This document shows, in pieces, positions 27,173 through 39,300 of a DNA stretch of 64,000 nt (positions are counted from its first letter, which is position 1; each line of letters begins with the position of its first letter). Below the pieces are notes generated by a model. It saw only the letters and a list, made by a program, of their open reading frames with translations, was not told where the DNA came from and made no database searches. Position numbers and translations under genes: made by a program. The DNA is taken from assembly GCA_015501075.1 (NCBI GenBank), contig JADNYJ010000052.1, positions 124,001 to 188,000 on the forward strand. The letters are read 5' to 3'. This DNA comes from Gymnopilus junonius. Lineage: Eukaryota; Basidiomycota; Agaricomycetes; Agaricales; Galerinaceae.

Positions 27173-29397
27173 GTTCCATTACTTCCATTACATTCCTAAG
27201 TTTTAGGGTTCAAAATGATATTTTTAAGCAGTTGAGGACAGATACCGGCATCGTTGATGCACTTTTACCACTATGCACGTTGGATGGAATTTATGACTTC
27301 TTTTCGTTTGCCTTTCCCTTAATTGTAATGTCGGTAATCTGTATTGGAGACTGACTGGATTTCTATGATACATTATTAATCTGTACCTTATTCTGTAATC
27401 TGCCGAAATGCGTCTTTTACAGATAAACATGCCTTCGTTGTACATGTGCTAATTTCATTGCTCCTGAAAATTTTCATCGAATCCTTCATTATGGTTGGCT
27501 TCCAAGTGTCTTTGAACCAACAAGAAGTATACCTCTCCGAAGACCAGCTGGTCGGACCCCTCATAGATTTGGGGCGACTCCGGTGATTTAAGGGATTTGA
27601 AATTGGATACTTGAAATGGCAAGAAATGTTCCCAAAGTGGTAACCATGTTTACTACTTGTGATCGGGAAACGTGGCTCGCTCTGCTGTTTAGGGGTACAG
27701 GAATTGCCGATTCAGCAAGAAACAAGATAGTTATGTTTGACATAAAATGGCGATATCCTGAGAACTTTTGTCAGCCCCGATCGCCGATTCATTCACGATA
27801 TGTCAAAAAACACGTGGAACGTCTATCTACTACTAGTACGTCTGCAAACCTGACTTTCTACCGGCCGCTGACATTGGCATCTCTTTTTGGGGAATTTTTA
27901 AGTTTCCACCTGTAAAAATGGGTTCGCAATCATGTTTACAAATGAGTTGGGGTTGGCCCGGCTGCCCGTCCCAACTCTCACACTCGAGATTCTCAGAAAT
28001 ACCATCAGTCGTTGAAAAATAACCATCACAGAGCATTGATCGATGTGAAGAGTTGAGTACCTATACATGACAGCACTCGGCTTCCTCCTACTACTGGCTT
28101 CTAGCACCTTATCCTATAGAACCCTACTGCGCGGCTGCGTTCCGTCGGAAGGAGCGACTCGTCTAGGCGAAAGGACTTCTATGACCTTGACGGAACCATG
28201 TTCCTTTTAGTAACACGGGATAGGCACCTTAACACCAAATGCAGAGAAAAAGTCCCGGAAGGTTGACCCGTGAGTAACATTGTGTATAAGCACATCGGCC
28301 ACGCTGATTCTATCATTTCAAAAGCTGTTCAAGGTATGTCTAATCCGGAGGGTAAGTACTCTGCGGAAGGGTGATCCCAGAATAACCTAAACTTGTGGCG
28401 GGATCCTTGTGGAGCCGCACTGTAGGACACATGACCAAAACTATCAGAACAAACGCTTCCACCTACTTGGTGCAAAAGGAATTGGGGTCTGCGGGGAGAG
28501 CATACGCATACTCCTCGAGTTTTAACCCCAAATGATCGGCGGTTAAACACGACGTAAATAGATGCGGGGTAATTGGACAGAGGAGACATCTACTGCATAT
28601 TCAGTCGATTTACTCGAGGACAAAGTGCTGCATCCTCTTGTAAAACGGATCAGGAATCGAATAATTCTATTGGATTCCGTGCAGAAGGCTCGAAACTATT
28701 GGCTCGATACGTTCGACATACTTGGTCGTTATCTCGATAAGTGATCTTCCTGCTTGGACCGATCGGGAATGGCGTGCCCTCCGGAGTTCAGCCGGAGGTT
28801 ACGGAATTGATAACTAAATAGTTACTTTTTGGATAGACTTGTCAAATCTTCGGAATGTGGCAAGGAATACATAGTGGAGGACCATGCGAGAGCATTAAAA
28901 AACGATCAGAAGGAGCAACAGGTCGTAAATTACTTTGCCGATGTGAGGTTTGGGTAGAGGAGAACAAAGTGATTGTTATCGTCTTTGGGTTTGACTAATC
29001 GAGCAGGTTGCAGGGATGACACTGGCAATAGAAGCGAGGCGACTATGATTTGGTACCTGAAGAATAATAGTGTCCTAGAAAACAGTGCTTAGAGTATAAC
29101 TAAGCCCAGACTGCTTTGCGCTGGTCAGTTCAGAATGTTGTTACATAGCAAGGCTTGGCCGAATAATCGCGGTACAACTCGGAGCACAGCCACAGTTGAA
29201 TAAACGGAAGCAGATCGGCTGATGGGATCGGCCATCTCCGACCCTGCACGATACGGCTATCTTACAAGAAATCGGGCACGGCCTTCTCATCTGCCATCTG
29301 CCATCTCAACTTGTCAGAGCCACTCTCTTCCCTCTACTCCCATCATCTACTTCGACTCTCCTTTTTGCCCTATCCCCTGACAATTCTGAAGCAGAAA
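27173..29397. other. 2.2-kb gene-poor stretch before TF-B
   Basis: I see no credible gene here. Short open frames (for instance 28562-28744 on the plus strand) lack splice partners and recognisable motifs. A small hairpin, CCTCCGG with a 6-base loop and CCGGAGG, sits at about 28779-28798. The last few hundred bases are the pyrimidine-rich leader and promoter of the downstream transcription factor. The low gene content in an otherwise dense window suggests old repeat debris, but I cannot show termini. Confidence 0.35.
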
Positions 29398-32300
29398 ATG
29401 GATGGACTTTCAGGCGGAGACAGTCCTACAAAGAAGCGAAGAAAGGGCGCCACCCGTCTAAGCTGTGCTGAATGCCGAAGGCAAATGATTTCCATCCCCT
29501 GTCTTTTGCGCCGTCATTGGTTTGCTAATAATTCCCTTCTCCAGATTGAAATTACGATGCGATCGTGCGATTCCGTGCAGCTCATGCGTGAAGAGAGGAT
29601 GCGGTGCAATCTGTCCGGACGTGGGTCTCTTTTCTTGCCCTGTAGTGCTTCAAAAAATCATTAAAATCATTATCAGGGATCTTTGACCACTGGACAAGGC
29701 AATCGGTAGGCCCTTCCCTCTATTTGACTTGATTCTGGTCGTCTAATCTAAAAGATCTAGATTTGTTCTAGCATCTACTCAAGAACTGCACGAAAAGATA
29801 TCCGAACTTGCTAATCGGGTTCGACAATTGGAAGATGCCTTGCGGGCATCGCATTCTCATCTATCATCTGAACCTCATCCTCTTCTTTCAGAAGAGCTTC
29901 TAAAGATTAAGGCTCCACTCCAGAGAGACGTTGCTACCCTCAAATCATCACCGACCACCGTCAAAGAAGAAGAACATAACCCAGATGTTGTAGATGCATT
30001 CGGATCTTTATCAATTGCCCTGTCGGGCAAGACAAAATACTACGGTCAAACTGCAAACTCTTGGGTAAGTTCTGTACCTTTTACGTTCTAGGCCCGACTG
30101 CTAACCCTGACATCCAGTACTTCCTTCAAGTAAGCCCAACAGCAGCACGAATCAACTTAGAACAGCAGTTAAACCATTTATAGAATGAACTACCTGAAGA
30201 AATCGAACCGGACGACCATCTGGTCAGTCTACGGAATATTTTGCCGCCAGAAATTCTTGCTCGAGCGTCGTCGTTCCCGATTTCCCCGCTGGCCAGCAGT
30301 GGGAATGTGGGCCTACAAACCCTTTACTGGTATCTGCCGCCGGCAGAGATCGCTTTGGAGTTGCGATCTATATATTATACTCACGCAGCATGGATGTGAG
30401 CATATTGTTCCAGATATATCCACTCCACTGAAATGAATATTTCTCTCAGGTACAATCCAATCATCATGGAATCCTTCGACAGTGAAGTTTATAATCAATT
30501 TTATGATCAGAACATCGGCCCTATACCTGATGAACCGCTGCTGGCACATAGACTTGCTCTGATGTTCATGGTTCTCGCTTTTGGCTCGCTAATGAACCCC
30601 GCATTAACGGCGTACAACCTCGATGCGGAGAAATACCACCAATTGGCAAGAGCCTCACTATTCCACCATTCTGTCTTCGATGATCCCACCCTCACTGCAG
30701 TGCAAGCGCTGGTAAGTAGCTGGTGATCAAATTGGCATCATGATCTTCATAATACTTGGCTGTTTCTAGTACCTCATGACTTACTATCTCTTCCTGGCTG
30801 ATCGTCATGGGACTAGCTCTGGTGCTCGTTGGGCGACCATGGGCCTGACAGTCAAGGTGGCGCAAAGTGTAAGTTACTATTTATAGGCTGCATTCCAAAT
30901 TCGCTGACTTCGAATTGTGGCTTCCGCCAGATTGGCCTCCGTGAGTCCTTCCGTCATTCTAGGATCGGGATAACACACAGCTCATAAATATATAGATAGA
31001 GACAGTGGCAAATGGAAAGTGGATGCTGTCGAAACTATTAGACGCCGAGAATTGTTTTGGGAGTTATTCACATATGACTCCTGGCAATGTTTTACGTTCA
31101 GCAGGCCTCCGTCGTTCTTCCCGCCACATTTTGATACCAAGATGCCTCATCCGGACGACAATTCCGATGAAAATAGCTGTACGTATAACTCCTTAAGTGA
31201 TCTTTACACTAGGCCACCGATTGATTTTTCTTGCTTTCTTGGTAGTTAATAACTGGAAGTATCGTTTCTCCTCCGAATGCATGACGCTACTCCATGACCA
31301 AGCGTTTGGCGCAAAAATGCCAACTTATGCTACAGTCCTCCAGCTTGACAGGAAACTACGAGCTTTCCCTGTGCCTCCAATACTTCAAGTGGCCGGGTTC
31401 GGAAATTCTCAGCCACGACAAGGAGGCTATCCCGACACGATCATGCTCACGCTACAGCGCCATATTGTGTTGGCGATCCGCGAAATGAGTAAGCGTTATC
31501 TCCTATTTCGTCGCCTTCTGGATAGACTTACGGTAACTCTTTTCATTACCGGTTGAAAGACCTGCTTTACTTGCACAGAAGCTTTTTTGCCCGGGCGATT
31601 AGTGATCATCCGAAGGACCCCCTTGGTAGTCCGTACGGAACCTCTGTAATTGCGGCGTACCGAAGTGCCGGGTCACTTGTTGCCATGATGAGGAATCTGT
31701 ATACTCAACTCCAGGAACCCTGCGAAAGAATGTGGTTCCTATGGACCCATATGTTTTCGTGTTCTGTATGTCTATTCTACTTAAATACAATTCACGGGTA
31801 TTGTACTGACCACGATCGTCAGATCATTTTAGGATCTATTGTCACCAGATGCCCATCTATGAGTTTAGCACCGTCGGCGTTAGTCCAATTGGATTCTGCC
31901 TGCGAGCTCTTTTCCAAAGCTGCGTCCGGTTTCCGAGCTAACAAGGTTTTGGTAAGTTAACATATATTTTAATACTCTGCCCGATTTCATCAATACTATT
32001 TAGAGTATTATGCTTCACCTCCAAGAAAAGGCACATTTTAGTCTGGAGGAGTTCCGTCGGGGCAAGGGATCACCCATGACCAGATTTAATCCTTCAAGCC
32101 CTACGACTCCAGATGGGGACGACGACGAGTTGAATGTCTTGGGTGGGAAGACCCGGCTGGTAACGAAGAAAGAGCCTTCGTCACCAGTTCTAATGGACAG
32201 GTCGCCTGTTTCACAGAACCCGATAGTCCCCCTTCCATTATCGCCTGGATTACACAATCAACTCCCTCCAAGTGTTCGCGAGTACTTGGATTCTTTCAAA

Positions 32301-32786
32301 GTCCAAGGCCATCAACAGGAGCATTCGTTGTACCAAGAACATACGCAACATGTAGCATCGAACAACAGCTCATTTTCTTCGCCTATGAATGGCCATGGGT
32401 CTTACTCGGAAAGCGAAATCTCCCCGGTGTTGATGTTTGGAATGTCGACGTTGCAGACAGGATACCCAACCGAACAAGCATCATATATGGGGCAACAACC
32501 AATGCAGAACGTAATGCAGTCTCAGTCGAGCACCTTGGGATCACACCAAACCGCAATGGATATCTCAGGCGGCCAGCATGACACCAATTTCCCCCAATAC
32601 TTCCCCGTGTACGACTATGGCCTTGCATCGACGTCAAATGGAAATGGAAATATATTCAATCATGAACATGCCCTTTTGGTCGACAACAACCCTCAGCCTG
32701 TGCAACGCAGAGCCTCGGGATCCCCAGACAGTAACATGCAGGCGACTTGGCTTGATTTTGTGAACACAATGGCAATGCAGCCTTAA
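29398..32786 (+). CDS. Zn2Cys6 fungal transcription factor (paralogue B)
   Basis: Seen: ATG at 29398, basic KKRRKGATRLSCAECRR, then the rest of the zinc cluster in the next exon (LKLRCDRAIPCSSCVKRGCG), giving CX2CX6CX5CX2CX8C. The intron between (29481-29544) must use a GC donor (AAG|GCAAAT) with a good TTTGCTAATAA branch region and a CCAG end. A short SLTTGQGNR exon and a coiled coil follow (ISELANRVRQLEDALRASHS), then HPLLSEELLKIKAPLQ. The central fungal regulatory domain is spread over many exons (PEEIEPDDHLVSLRNILPP; HDQAFGAKMPTYATVLQLDR). A low-complexity tail ends QATWLDFVNTMAMQP at 32786. Family knowledge: binuclear-cluster activators or repressors. Target genes are unknown. It is the paralogue of the gene at 11980-15602. 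Middle exon limits (30.7-31.3 kb) are approximate. Confidence 0.87.
29481..29544 (+). other. Non-canonical GC-AG intron in TF-B
   Basis: The zinc-cluster frame (CAECRR to LKLRC) is restored only if the 64 bases from GCAAAT to CCAG are removed. The donor begins GC rather than GT. The matching intron in paralogue A has a normal GT donor at the same codon position and phase, so the GC form is probably derived in this copy. Confidence 0.75.
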
Positions 32787-33179
32787 AAGCTGATCTAGCC
32801 AGCGTGGCTTTTGAGCTACCGCCATCGCTTTTCTTCAAGTTCTTATTTTCTGTATTCGTATATCTGTTGAAATATCTCAGTGAAATTACGTATACCAACG
32901 TGCGTAGAAGTGATCTATGATAGGATACGACATCTGTACTGCTTGTGTACGTCTTGTATTTTATCGATGTATTATATATATTTTGGGATTTGCCTCCGCG
33001 TCGACCAGTTATGATTCATGAATTAATGAAGGACTCCGCATCACGTGGTGTGTTGGCGGTGTAAGTTCAATGTCATGGAATTCGGTGCTTTTGGCCAAGG
33101 ATATTCACTTCTCCACTCTGGTTTTCCTCCTTTTCACCTCCTTGTTGTCTACTTCCCCCATCTATATCGGCAGTGGGAC
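32787..33179. promoter_or_regulatory. Intergenic, TF-B 3' end and rho3 promoter
   Basis: 393 bp. A pyrimidine-rich stretch precedes the rho3 ATG, as is common for fungal housekeeping promoters. A CACGTG-like word is at about 33042 (catcacgtggtg). No gene seen. Confidence 0.4.
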
Positions 33180-34338
33180 ATGTCTCTATGCGGCACTTCA
33201 ACGAAAAGTACTTCTTTCGGACGCGGTAGACCAGTATGTTTAACAGGCTTTGACGGCGTATGCCACAAGCAACATGCTAACCACTCTCATAGATACAGAG
33301 AAAGGTGTGCATACCATTTTGGCTCGGATTTACCTGTGAATGAGGTGCTGAGATAGATGTCAAGGTCGTAGTCTGTGGCGATGGTGCATGTGGTACGTCC
33401 CTGTCGTTGGTTACATCTGTTTGACATTACTTCATAGTGATCTCTGACATTTGCAGGTAAAACGTCGTTGTTGAATGTCTTTACGCGCGGGTTCTTCACC
33501 CAAGTCTAGTACAGTTGCAAGTTTACTTTGTTCGACGCCCTCTCAATGTTTCTCCGACAGTGAACCCACGGTCTTTGAGAATTATGTTCATGATATTTAC
33601 GTCGACGAACAAATGGTGGAACTGAGCTTATGGGACACGGCCGGTTTGTACCTCTGTCTTTTTCTTATATGTCCAATGACCGATAAATATGCTTGTAATT
33701 CTTCTTATCTGCTACTCTACTCAGGCCAGGAGGAATTCGACCGCCTACGATCATTATCTTACGCGGAAACACATGTCGTCATGATATGTTTTTCTGTGGA
33801 TAACCCGGTATCTTTAGAAAACGTCGAATCTAAGGTAGTCAGAAATTGAACTCCCACTGTTTGTGGTCTCATGCGCCCTTCTGCAGTGGCTCGATGAAAT
33901 CCTAGAATATTGTCCGGGTGTGAAGGTGAGTGGACCGTATCAGTTTATCTCTTTCCGTCCTGCTGACAGTGGCGACAGCTTGTCCTTGTCGGTTAGTATC
34001 CTTGACACGTTATAAACGTGTTATTTTTATTTATCGATATTCCGTTAGCTTTGAAATGCGATCTAAGAGATGATCCAGCGGTCAAAGAGAGGCTGAAGCG
34101 GTATGGGACACATACAGTGCAATATGAAGAGGGCCTTGCCGTTGCTAGACGAATAAGAGCTTCCCGTTATCTTGGTGTGTCCATGTCCTCCTGCCTGCCT
34201 ATTCTTTGACTGACTCCTGTTTCAGAATGCAGTTCCAAGCATAATAGAGGAGTGACGGAGGTGTTCTATGAAGCGGCGCGGGTGTCGCTAAGCACTCGAG
34301 CAAAGGGGTCAGGGGACGGGAGTTGTATAGTGATGTAG
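33180..34338 (+). CDS. rho3: Rho3-type small GTPase
   Basis: Seen: exon 1 (33180-33233), a 12-nt microexon (33293-33304, codons IQRK), then [13 protein letters not shown] (P-loop GDGACGKT). [18 protein letters not shown] (switch I) is made by splicing at a GTACAG donor near 33508. [20 protein letters not shown] (switch II) follows, then [11 protein letters not shown] (base recognition), ECSSKHNRG, and a C-terminal CAAX box Cys-Ile-Val-Met before TAG at 34336-34338. Family knowledge: fungal Rho3 acts with exocyst, formins and myosin V in polarised secretion. The NYVHDI and RLRSLSY contexts are typical of Rho3 rather than Rho1 or Cdc42. The CAAX end predicts prenylation and membrane attachment. 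An alternative acceptor 12 nt upstream (33353) would insert IDVK after the microexon; the 33365 acceptor gives the canonical sequence. No frame problem seen. Confidence 0.9.
33293..33304 (+). other. 12-nt microexon of rho3
   Basis: The bases ATACAGAGAAAG, flanked by CTCATAG and GTGTGC, encode IQRK, the residues that normally lead into the Rho P-loop strand. Without this microexon the conserved QRK motif is missing. Confidence 0.7.
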
Positions 34339-34875
34339 ACTGTTGGAGGGATGGGTTTCTTACGATTTCTTTTTCGGATGATATGGCTGCCGCGATGAGG
34401 ACCGCCTCATGACTATCCCTCCAACTACAATTGGCGAGCACTATTCTTCTTTTAATCCCGACTTCTGACATTGCTTGAGTTATAGTTATACCCATGTTTC
34501 CGCCTACTCACGGTCGCTGTGGCAGGCGCACACATTATTCACCGCCATCTGCACAGTACACTACTCTCCTGTGCCTCGCTTTGCTCTTTTCCTCATTGAT
34601 ACCACGCATACCATGTATTTCGCTAGTGTATAGATTAAACTCCTTTTTTCCGTATGCCTTTTAAGGTCTTTGCATCTGTCTCAAGGTGAGAAGTAGTTTC
34701 CTTCGACGGATCTTTTTCCCTCCAGGCTCCAGCATACTTTGTCGGAGGCCAGGAATAAACATTGGCTTATCAGACTTCGACCAGGGAGAAATTGAAACAC
34801 GCATGGTCTCTTTTAGAAACGCAAGAAAAGCGACCCATTCTGCCATCTGCCTACAAAGCGTATTTATCACGGATG
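34339..34875. other. Convergent 3' region, rho3 / mak16
   Basis: 537 bp between convergent genes. No coding exon is supported. It presumably contains both 3' untranslated regions. Confidence 0.4.
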
Positions 34876-36166
34876 CTACCAATTGGCTAACGCAGATTTT
34901 GAAAGCGGTATAGATTCCATCTCCTGTTCGTACTCCACCTCCACCCTTGGCCCTTCTGAATATGGAACTTGAGAAGAATCCACAGAATTTTAACAAATCA
35001 TACTCACTTTTTGGTTTTTTGTCGGGTCTCTTTTTGAGAGGCTTTTTGGTAGGAGGAGCTTTCCGTTTTCCCAAAGTCGATGTGGGTTTTTCTTCCTCTG
35101 CATCACTGTCGTGTTCCTCATCTTCACTACCTTCACTTTCTTCTGATTCTTCATCCTGGAATGACATGATTAGCATCATTTGAGGAAAAACTGGGATGTG
35201 GGTACTCACAGCCGCATCTTCCAGGTCGCTAAGGTCGTCCTCGTCCTCGTCTCCGCTAATATCGCTCACGAATTCCCTCTCTCCCCATTCACCCTCCAAT
35301 TCATCTTCAAGTTCCTCTTCATCTGTTTCATCATCGAGCAAATCTAGCTCTGCTTCCTCTTTCTCAGCGTCACCACCATTCCGTTCGCGATCGAGAATTG
35401 CCTGCCAGACATTCTCATTCACATTCAGAGGAGCATCTCCGTAAGCTTTTGATTTCAATCTCTCGATTAGCTCTTTTTCGATGGAGCGTTCCAAATGCGC
35501 AGCCGACAATGCTTTTCGTTCTCTAACTGCTTCTCTGCGGTCAAGTTTCTTCTTGACTCCAATTAATTTTGGTCTGGAAGAGGGAGTAAGAACCAGAAAG
35601 ACCGGAAAAAAATAATTGCATGTACTGCTGCCGTAGTTTGAGCCGTCGCATTTTAATAAGATACTGAGTAATTTTTGTGACTCTTTGCTTGCATTTGTGG
35701 ATGGTGAAATTAGGCCAATGAATAAGTTCGGCATCTATCTGATTGAGGATATTCAAAAACATGCAGTTGGTAAAAGGAAGACTTAAATATACTTGTTCTA
35801 AAGCCTTTGCGTAACTGCTCGATAGTTTTATACGCTCCCACATATGAGCAGGTGAATGTGCTCGTTCGATAGTTTTTACGTAGAGGTAGAGAATACCTTC
35901 AGAAAAATTAGCACCTCTTGGGAGAAATAAAGATAAAGCATACCTTCTTTCTCTCGCACGGTAGCATATCGAGAATTGGCGAGTGGACAGGATTGACGGT
36001 TGCAGAGACCAGTGACATTGTATTCATTGCGACAAAAATTCTGTGTAGTAGTTCTGGGAATAACTGTGAGCTCAGACCAACCCCGACACATAGAATAGAC
36101 CCACTTGACTTTATAAGAACAAAACTGGTGGTTTATGACCGACCAAATCACGTCGTCGCTTTGCAT
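34876..36166 (-). CDS. mak16: Mak16, 60S ribosomal subunit biogenesis protein
   Basis: Seen: ATG at 36166 ([21 protein letters not shown]). After an intron come [20 protein letters not shown] and [12 protein letters not shown] with the family's Cys residues, then [18 protein letters not shown]-type segments and [20 protein letters not shown]. The exon [20 protein letters not shown] leads into very acidic tracts ([13 protein letters not shown]). The true end is recovered by splicing near 34995/34963 (acceptor CAGAAG), giving [18 protein letters not shown] and stop TAG at 34876-34878. Family knowledge: Mak16 is a nucleolar, essential pre-60S factor (Rpf1-Mak16 module, Ribosomal L28e/Mak16 family). 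It was first found in yeast through maintenance of the killer double-stranded RNA. Length near 310-320 residues fits. It is divergent from clathrin heavy chain across 165 bp. Confidence 0.93.
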
Positions 36167-36331
36167 TTTTGAAGGAGAGAATGGATGTTGCTTAACCTGT
36201 CGGGAAATAGATGTGGCGGTGCTTGGAAGAAACGGGAATCAAACAGAGACAAATAAAGCATACCCCTCATCATCAACCCAACCATCCACCGCCGCGCAGT
36301 CCGCAGAGTCCCTTAGGACGACCACCCCATC
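36167..36331. promoter_or_regulatory. 165-bp bidirectional promoter, mak16 / chc1
   Basis: Only 165 bp separate the two divergent start codons, so both promoters and 5' leaders must overlap or nearly so. The chc1-proximal half is C/A-rich (catcatcaacccaaccatcc). No classic TATA box is evident. Confidence 0.7.
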
Positions 36332-39300
36332 ATGGCTGCCGTCGACGCCTCAAAACCAATTGCATTCTGCGAGCATTTACAGCTCTCTAGTTTGGGCGTT
36401 CAGCCCGCTTCTATATCCTTCCAGGTGCGTTGACGCGACATGCGTATCTTGCTTGCTGTACTCAATATCTCTCTTTCTGTTCATGTTTCCTTCAGGTTTG
36501 TTGCATCCAAGTTGATTAAGTTGTATTGCTTATTGACTTATCTATTACCCAAGACGTTAACCCTAGAATCTGATCATTTCATTTGTGTACGCGAAAAAGT
36601 TAATGACCAAGGGCAAGTTGTCATCGTCGACTTGTCCGATGCCAATAATGTCTTCCGCCGCCCTATTTCTGCTGATTCCGCAATCATGCACCCTAAGCAA
36701 AAGATTCTGGCATTACGATGTACGTCCAAACCCTTCGTTAGGCTACCGTTGTTGTTGTAAATTCTAACCATCTTCATCAGCTGGTCGAACGTTGCAGATT
36801 TTCAACATTGACACCAAGCAGAAGGTAAAATCCCATAACAACAATGAAGACATTGTGTTTTGGAAATGGGTTTCCGACACTACCATCGGAATGGTCTCCG
36901 AATCGGCGGTCTATCACTGGACAATTTCAGACCAGACCTCGCCTCCTCAGAAGATATTCGACCGTCATCCAACGCTTGCAGGCACTCAAATTATTAACTA
37001 TCGCGTCACTCCGGATGAGAAATGGCTTGTCCTCATCGGTATCTCGGGTAATACTACAAATCCGTCTGCGTTCAAGATCAAGGGCTCCATGCAACTATAT
37101 AGCAGAGAACGCGGAGTCAGCCAGCCCATCGAGGGACATGCTGCTGCTTTCGCAGAACTGAAGTTAAATGGTCATCAAAAACCCACAAAGCTGTTTACAT
37201 TCGCTGTTAGAACCGCTACTGGTGCCAAGGTCAGCAATAGAATGTATGTTGTCTGCAATTTGGTTAACTCGCGCTTTGTAGCTTCACGTTGTTGAGATAG
37301 ACCACCAGGCTCCTGATGCCCCTTTCACGAAGAAGAATGTTGATATTTACTTCCCTCCGGAGGCGACTGCTGATTTCCCTGTCGCAATGCAAGTTTCAAA
37401 GAAGCACGGTATCGTCTACCTCGTCACTAAGTTTGGTTTCATCCACCTGTATGACCTGGAGTCCGGTGCTTGCATATACATGAACCGCATTTCCGGAGAG
37501 ACCATTTTCGTGACTGCCGAACACGAGGCCACAAATGGCATCATCGGTGTGAACAAGAAAGGCCAAGTCCTTAGTGTCAATGTTGATGAACAAACCATCA
37601 TCCCTTACATTCTAACGACACTAAATAACACTGATCTCGCTTTCAAGCTTGCTAGTCGTGCAAACCTGCCTGGTGCAGATGACTTATATGTGAAGCAATA
37701 CCAGCAGCTATTCCAGTCTGGACAGTTTGGCGAGGCTGCCAAAGTTGCAGCTAACTCTCCCAGGGTAAGTGTTGTCTCTTATGTGACCTTTTTCTATGTT
37801 TATAAATGGTTACTTTTTGCAGGGTATCTTGCGGACGACCGCCGTCATCGAATCCTTTAAGCAAGCTCCTGCACCTCCTGGCGGTCTCTCCCCTATCCTT
37901 CAGTACTTCGGCATTCTCTTGGAGAAGGGCGAGCTCAACCACCTGGAGTCCCTTGAACTTGCCAGACCTGTTCTCCAGCAAGGAAGGAAACAGCTCTTGG
38001 AAAAGTGGTTGAAGGAGAATAAGGTAGGCAGAATATCCCTCCCCCCAAATGTCGTCTGATCCTCTATTTTCTAGTTGACATGCAGCGAGGAACTCGGCGA
38101 CATTGTGAGATTACACGACATGACACTGGCCCTCAGTGTCTACCTTCGTGCCAATGTCCCCAACAAGGTCGTCGCCTGTTTCGCTGAGACTGGCCAAACT
38201 GACAAGATCGTACTATACTCGAAGAAGGTCGGCTACACTCCTGATTATGTTGCTCTTTTGCAGCACATAATGCGCACGAATCCTGAGAAGGGTGCCGAAT
38301 TTGCTGCACAGCTAGCGAACGATGAGAGCGGTCCTCTTGTTGATATTGAACGGGTACGTGAAGCTACGCAAATAATCATTACATGAGCGACTGATTATAA
38401 TTGGTTACCTAGGTCGTCGATATTTTCATGTCGCAAAACATGATCCAGCCCGCCACGTCTTTCTTGCTTGATGCGCTCAAGGATAACAAGCCGGAACAAG
38501 GCCATTTACAGACCCGTCTCCTTGAACTTAACTTAGTCCATGCCCCTCAAGTTGCCGATGCGATCCTCGGTAATGAAATGTTTACTCACTATGACCGCCC
38601 AAGAATTGCAAATCTGTGTGAAAAAGCTGGTTTATTGCAACGCGTACGCTTCCTTATTTTATCGGCGCACAGTAATTTTTCTTACGCAACACAATTTCCA
38701 GGCATTGGAGCTTTATGAAGACATCGCCGATATCAAACGTGTTATCGTCCATGCTGCCACACTGCCTCCTGACGTAAGTCTGGGTTTCGGTTTTTTTGCC
38801 CATGCGTGTCTAATAATCCTATCAGTGGCTCGTTAACTACTTCAGCCGCCTGACGACAGAGCAATCAATGATCTGCCTCCAAGAGATGTTGCGGATGAAT
38901 ATTCGCCAGAACTTGCAGGTCGTCATCCAGATTGCGACAAAATATTCCGACATTCTAGGCCCCATCAAGCTCATTGAAATGTTCGAAAGTTTCAAGACAT
39001 TCGAAGGTCTCTACTACTACCTTGGATCGATTGTCAATCTCAGCGAAGATCCGGAGGTCCACTTCAAGTACATCCAAGCCGCCACCCGAACCGGTCAGAT
39101 TCGTGAAGTCGAGCGCATCTGTCGGGAGAGCAACTACTATAACCCGGAGAAGGTCAAGAACTTCCTGAAGGAAGCAAAACTTCAAGACCAACTTCCTTTG
39201 ATCATCGTTTGCGATCGCTTTGACTTCGTCCATGACCTCGTTCTCTACTTGTACCAGAACGGACTGACGAAGTTCATTGAAGTCTATGTTCAGCGCGTAA

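Noticed and set aside
28329..28744. Two short frames in the gene-poor stretch (minus 28329-28589, plus 28562-28744)
   Set aside because: No splice partners, no motifs, and nothing resembling them nearby. The plus frame looks mildly protein-like but cannot be extended.
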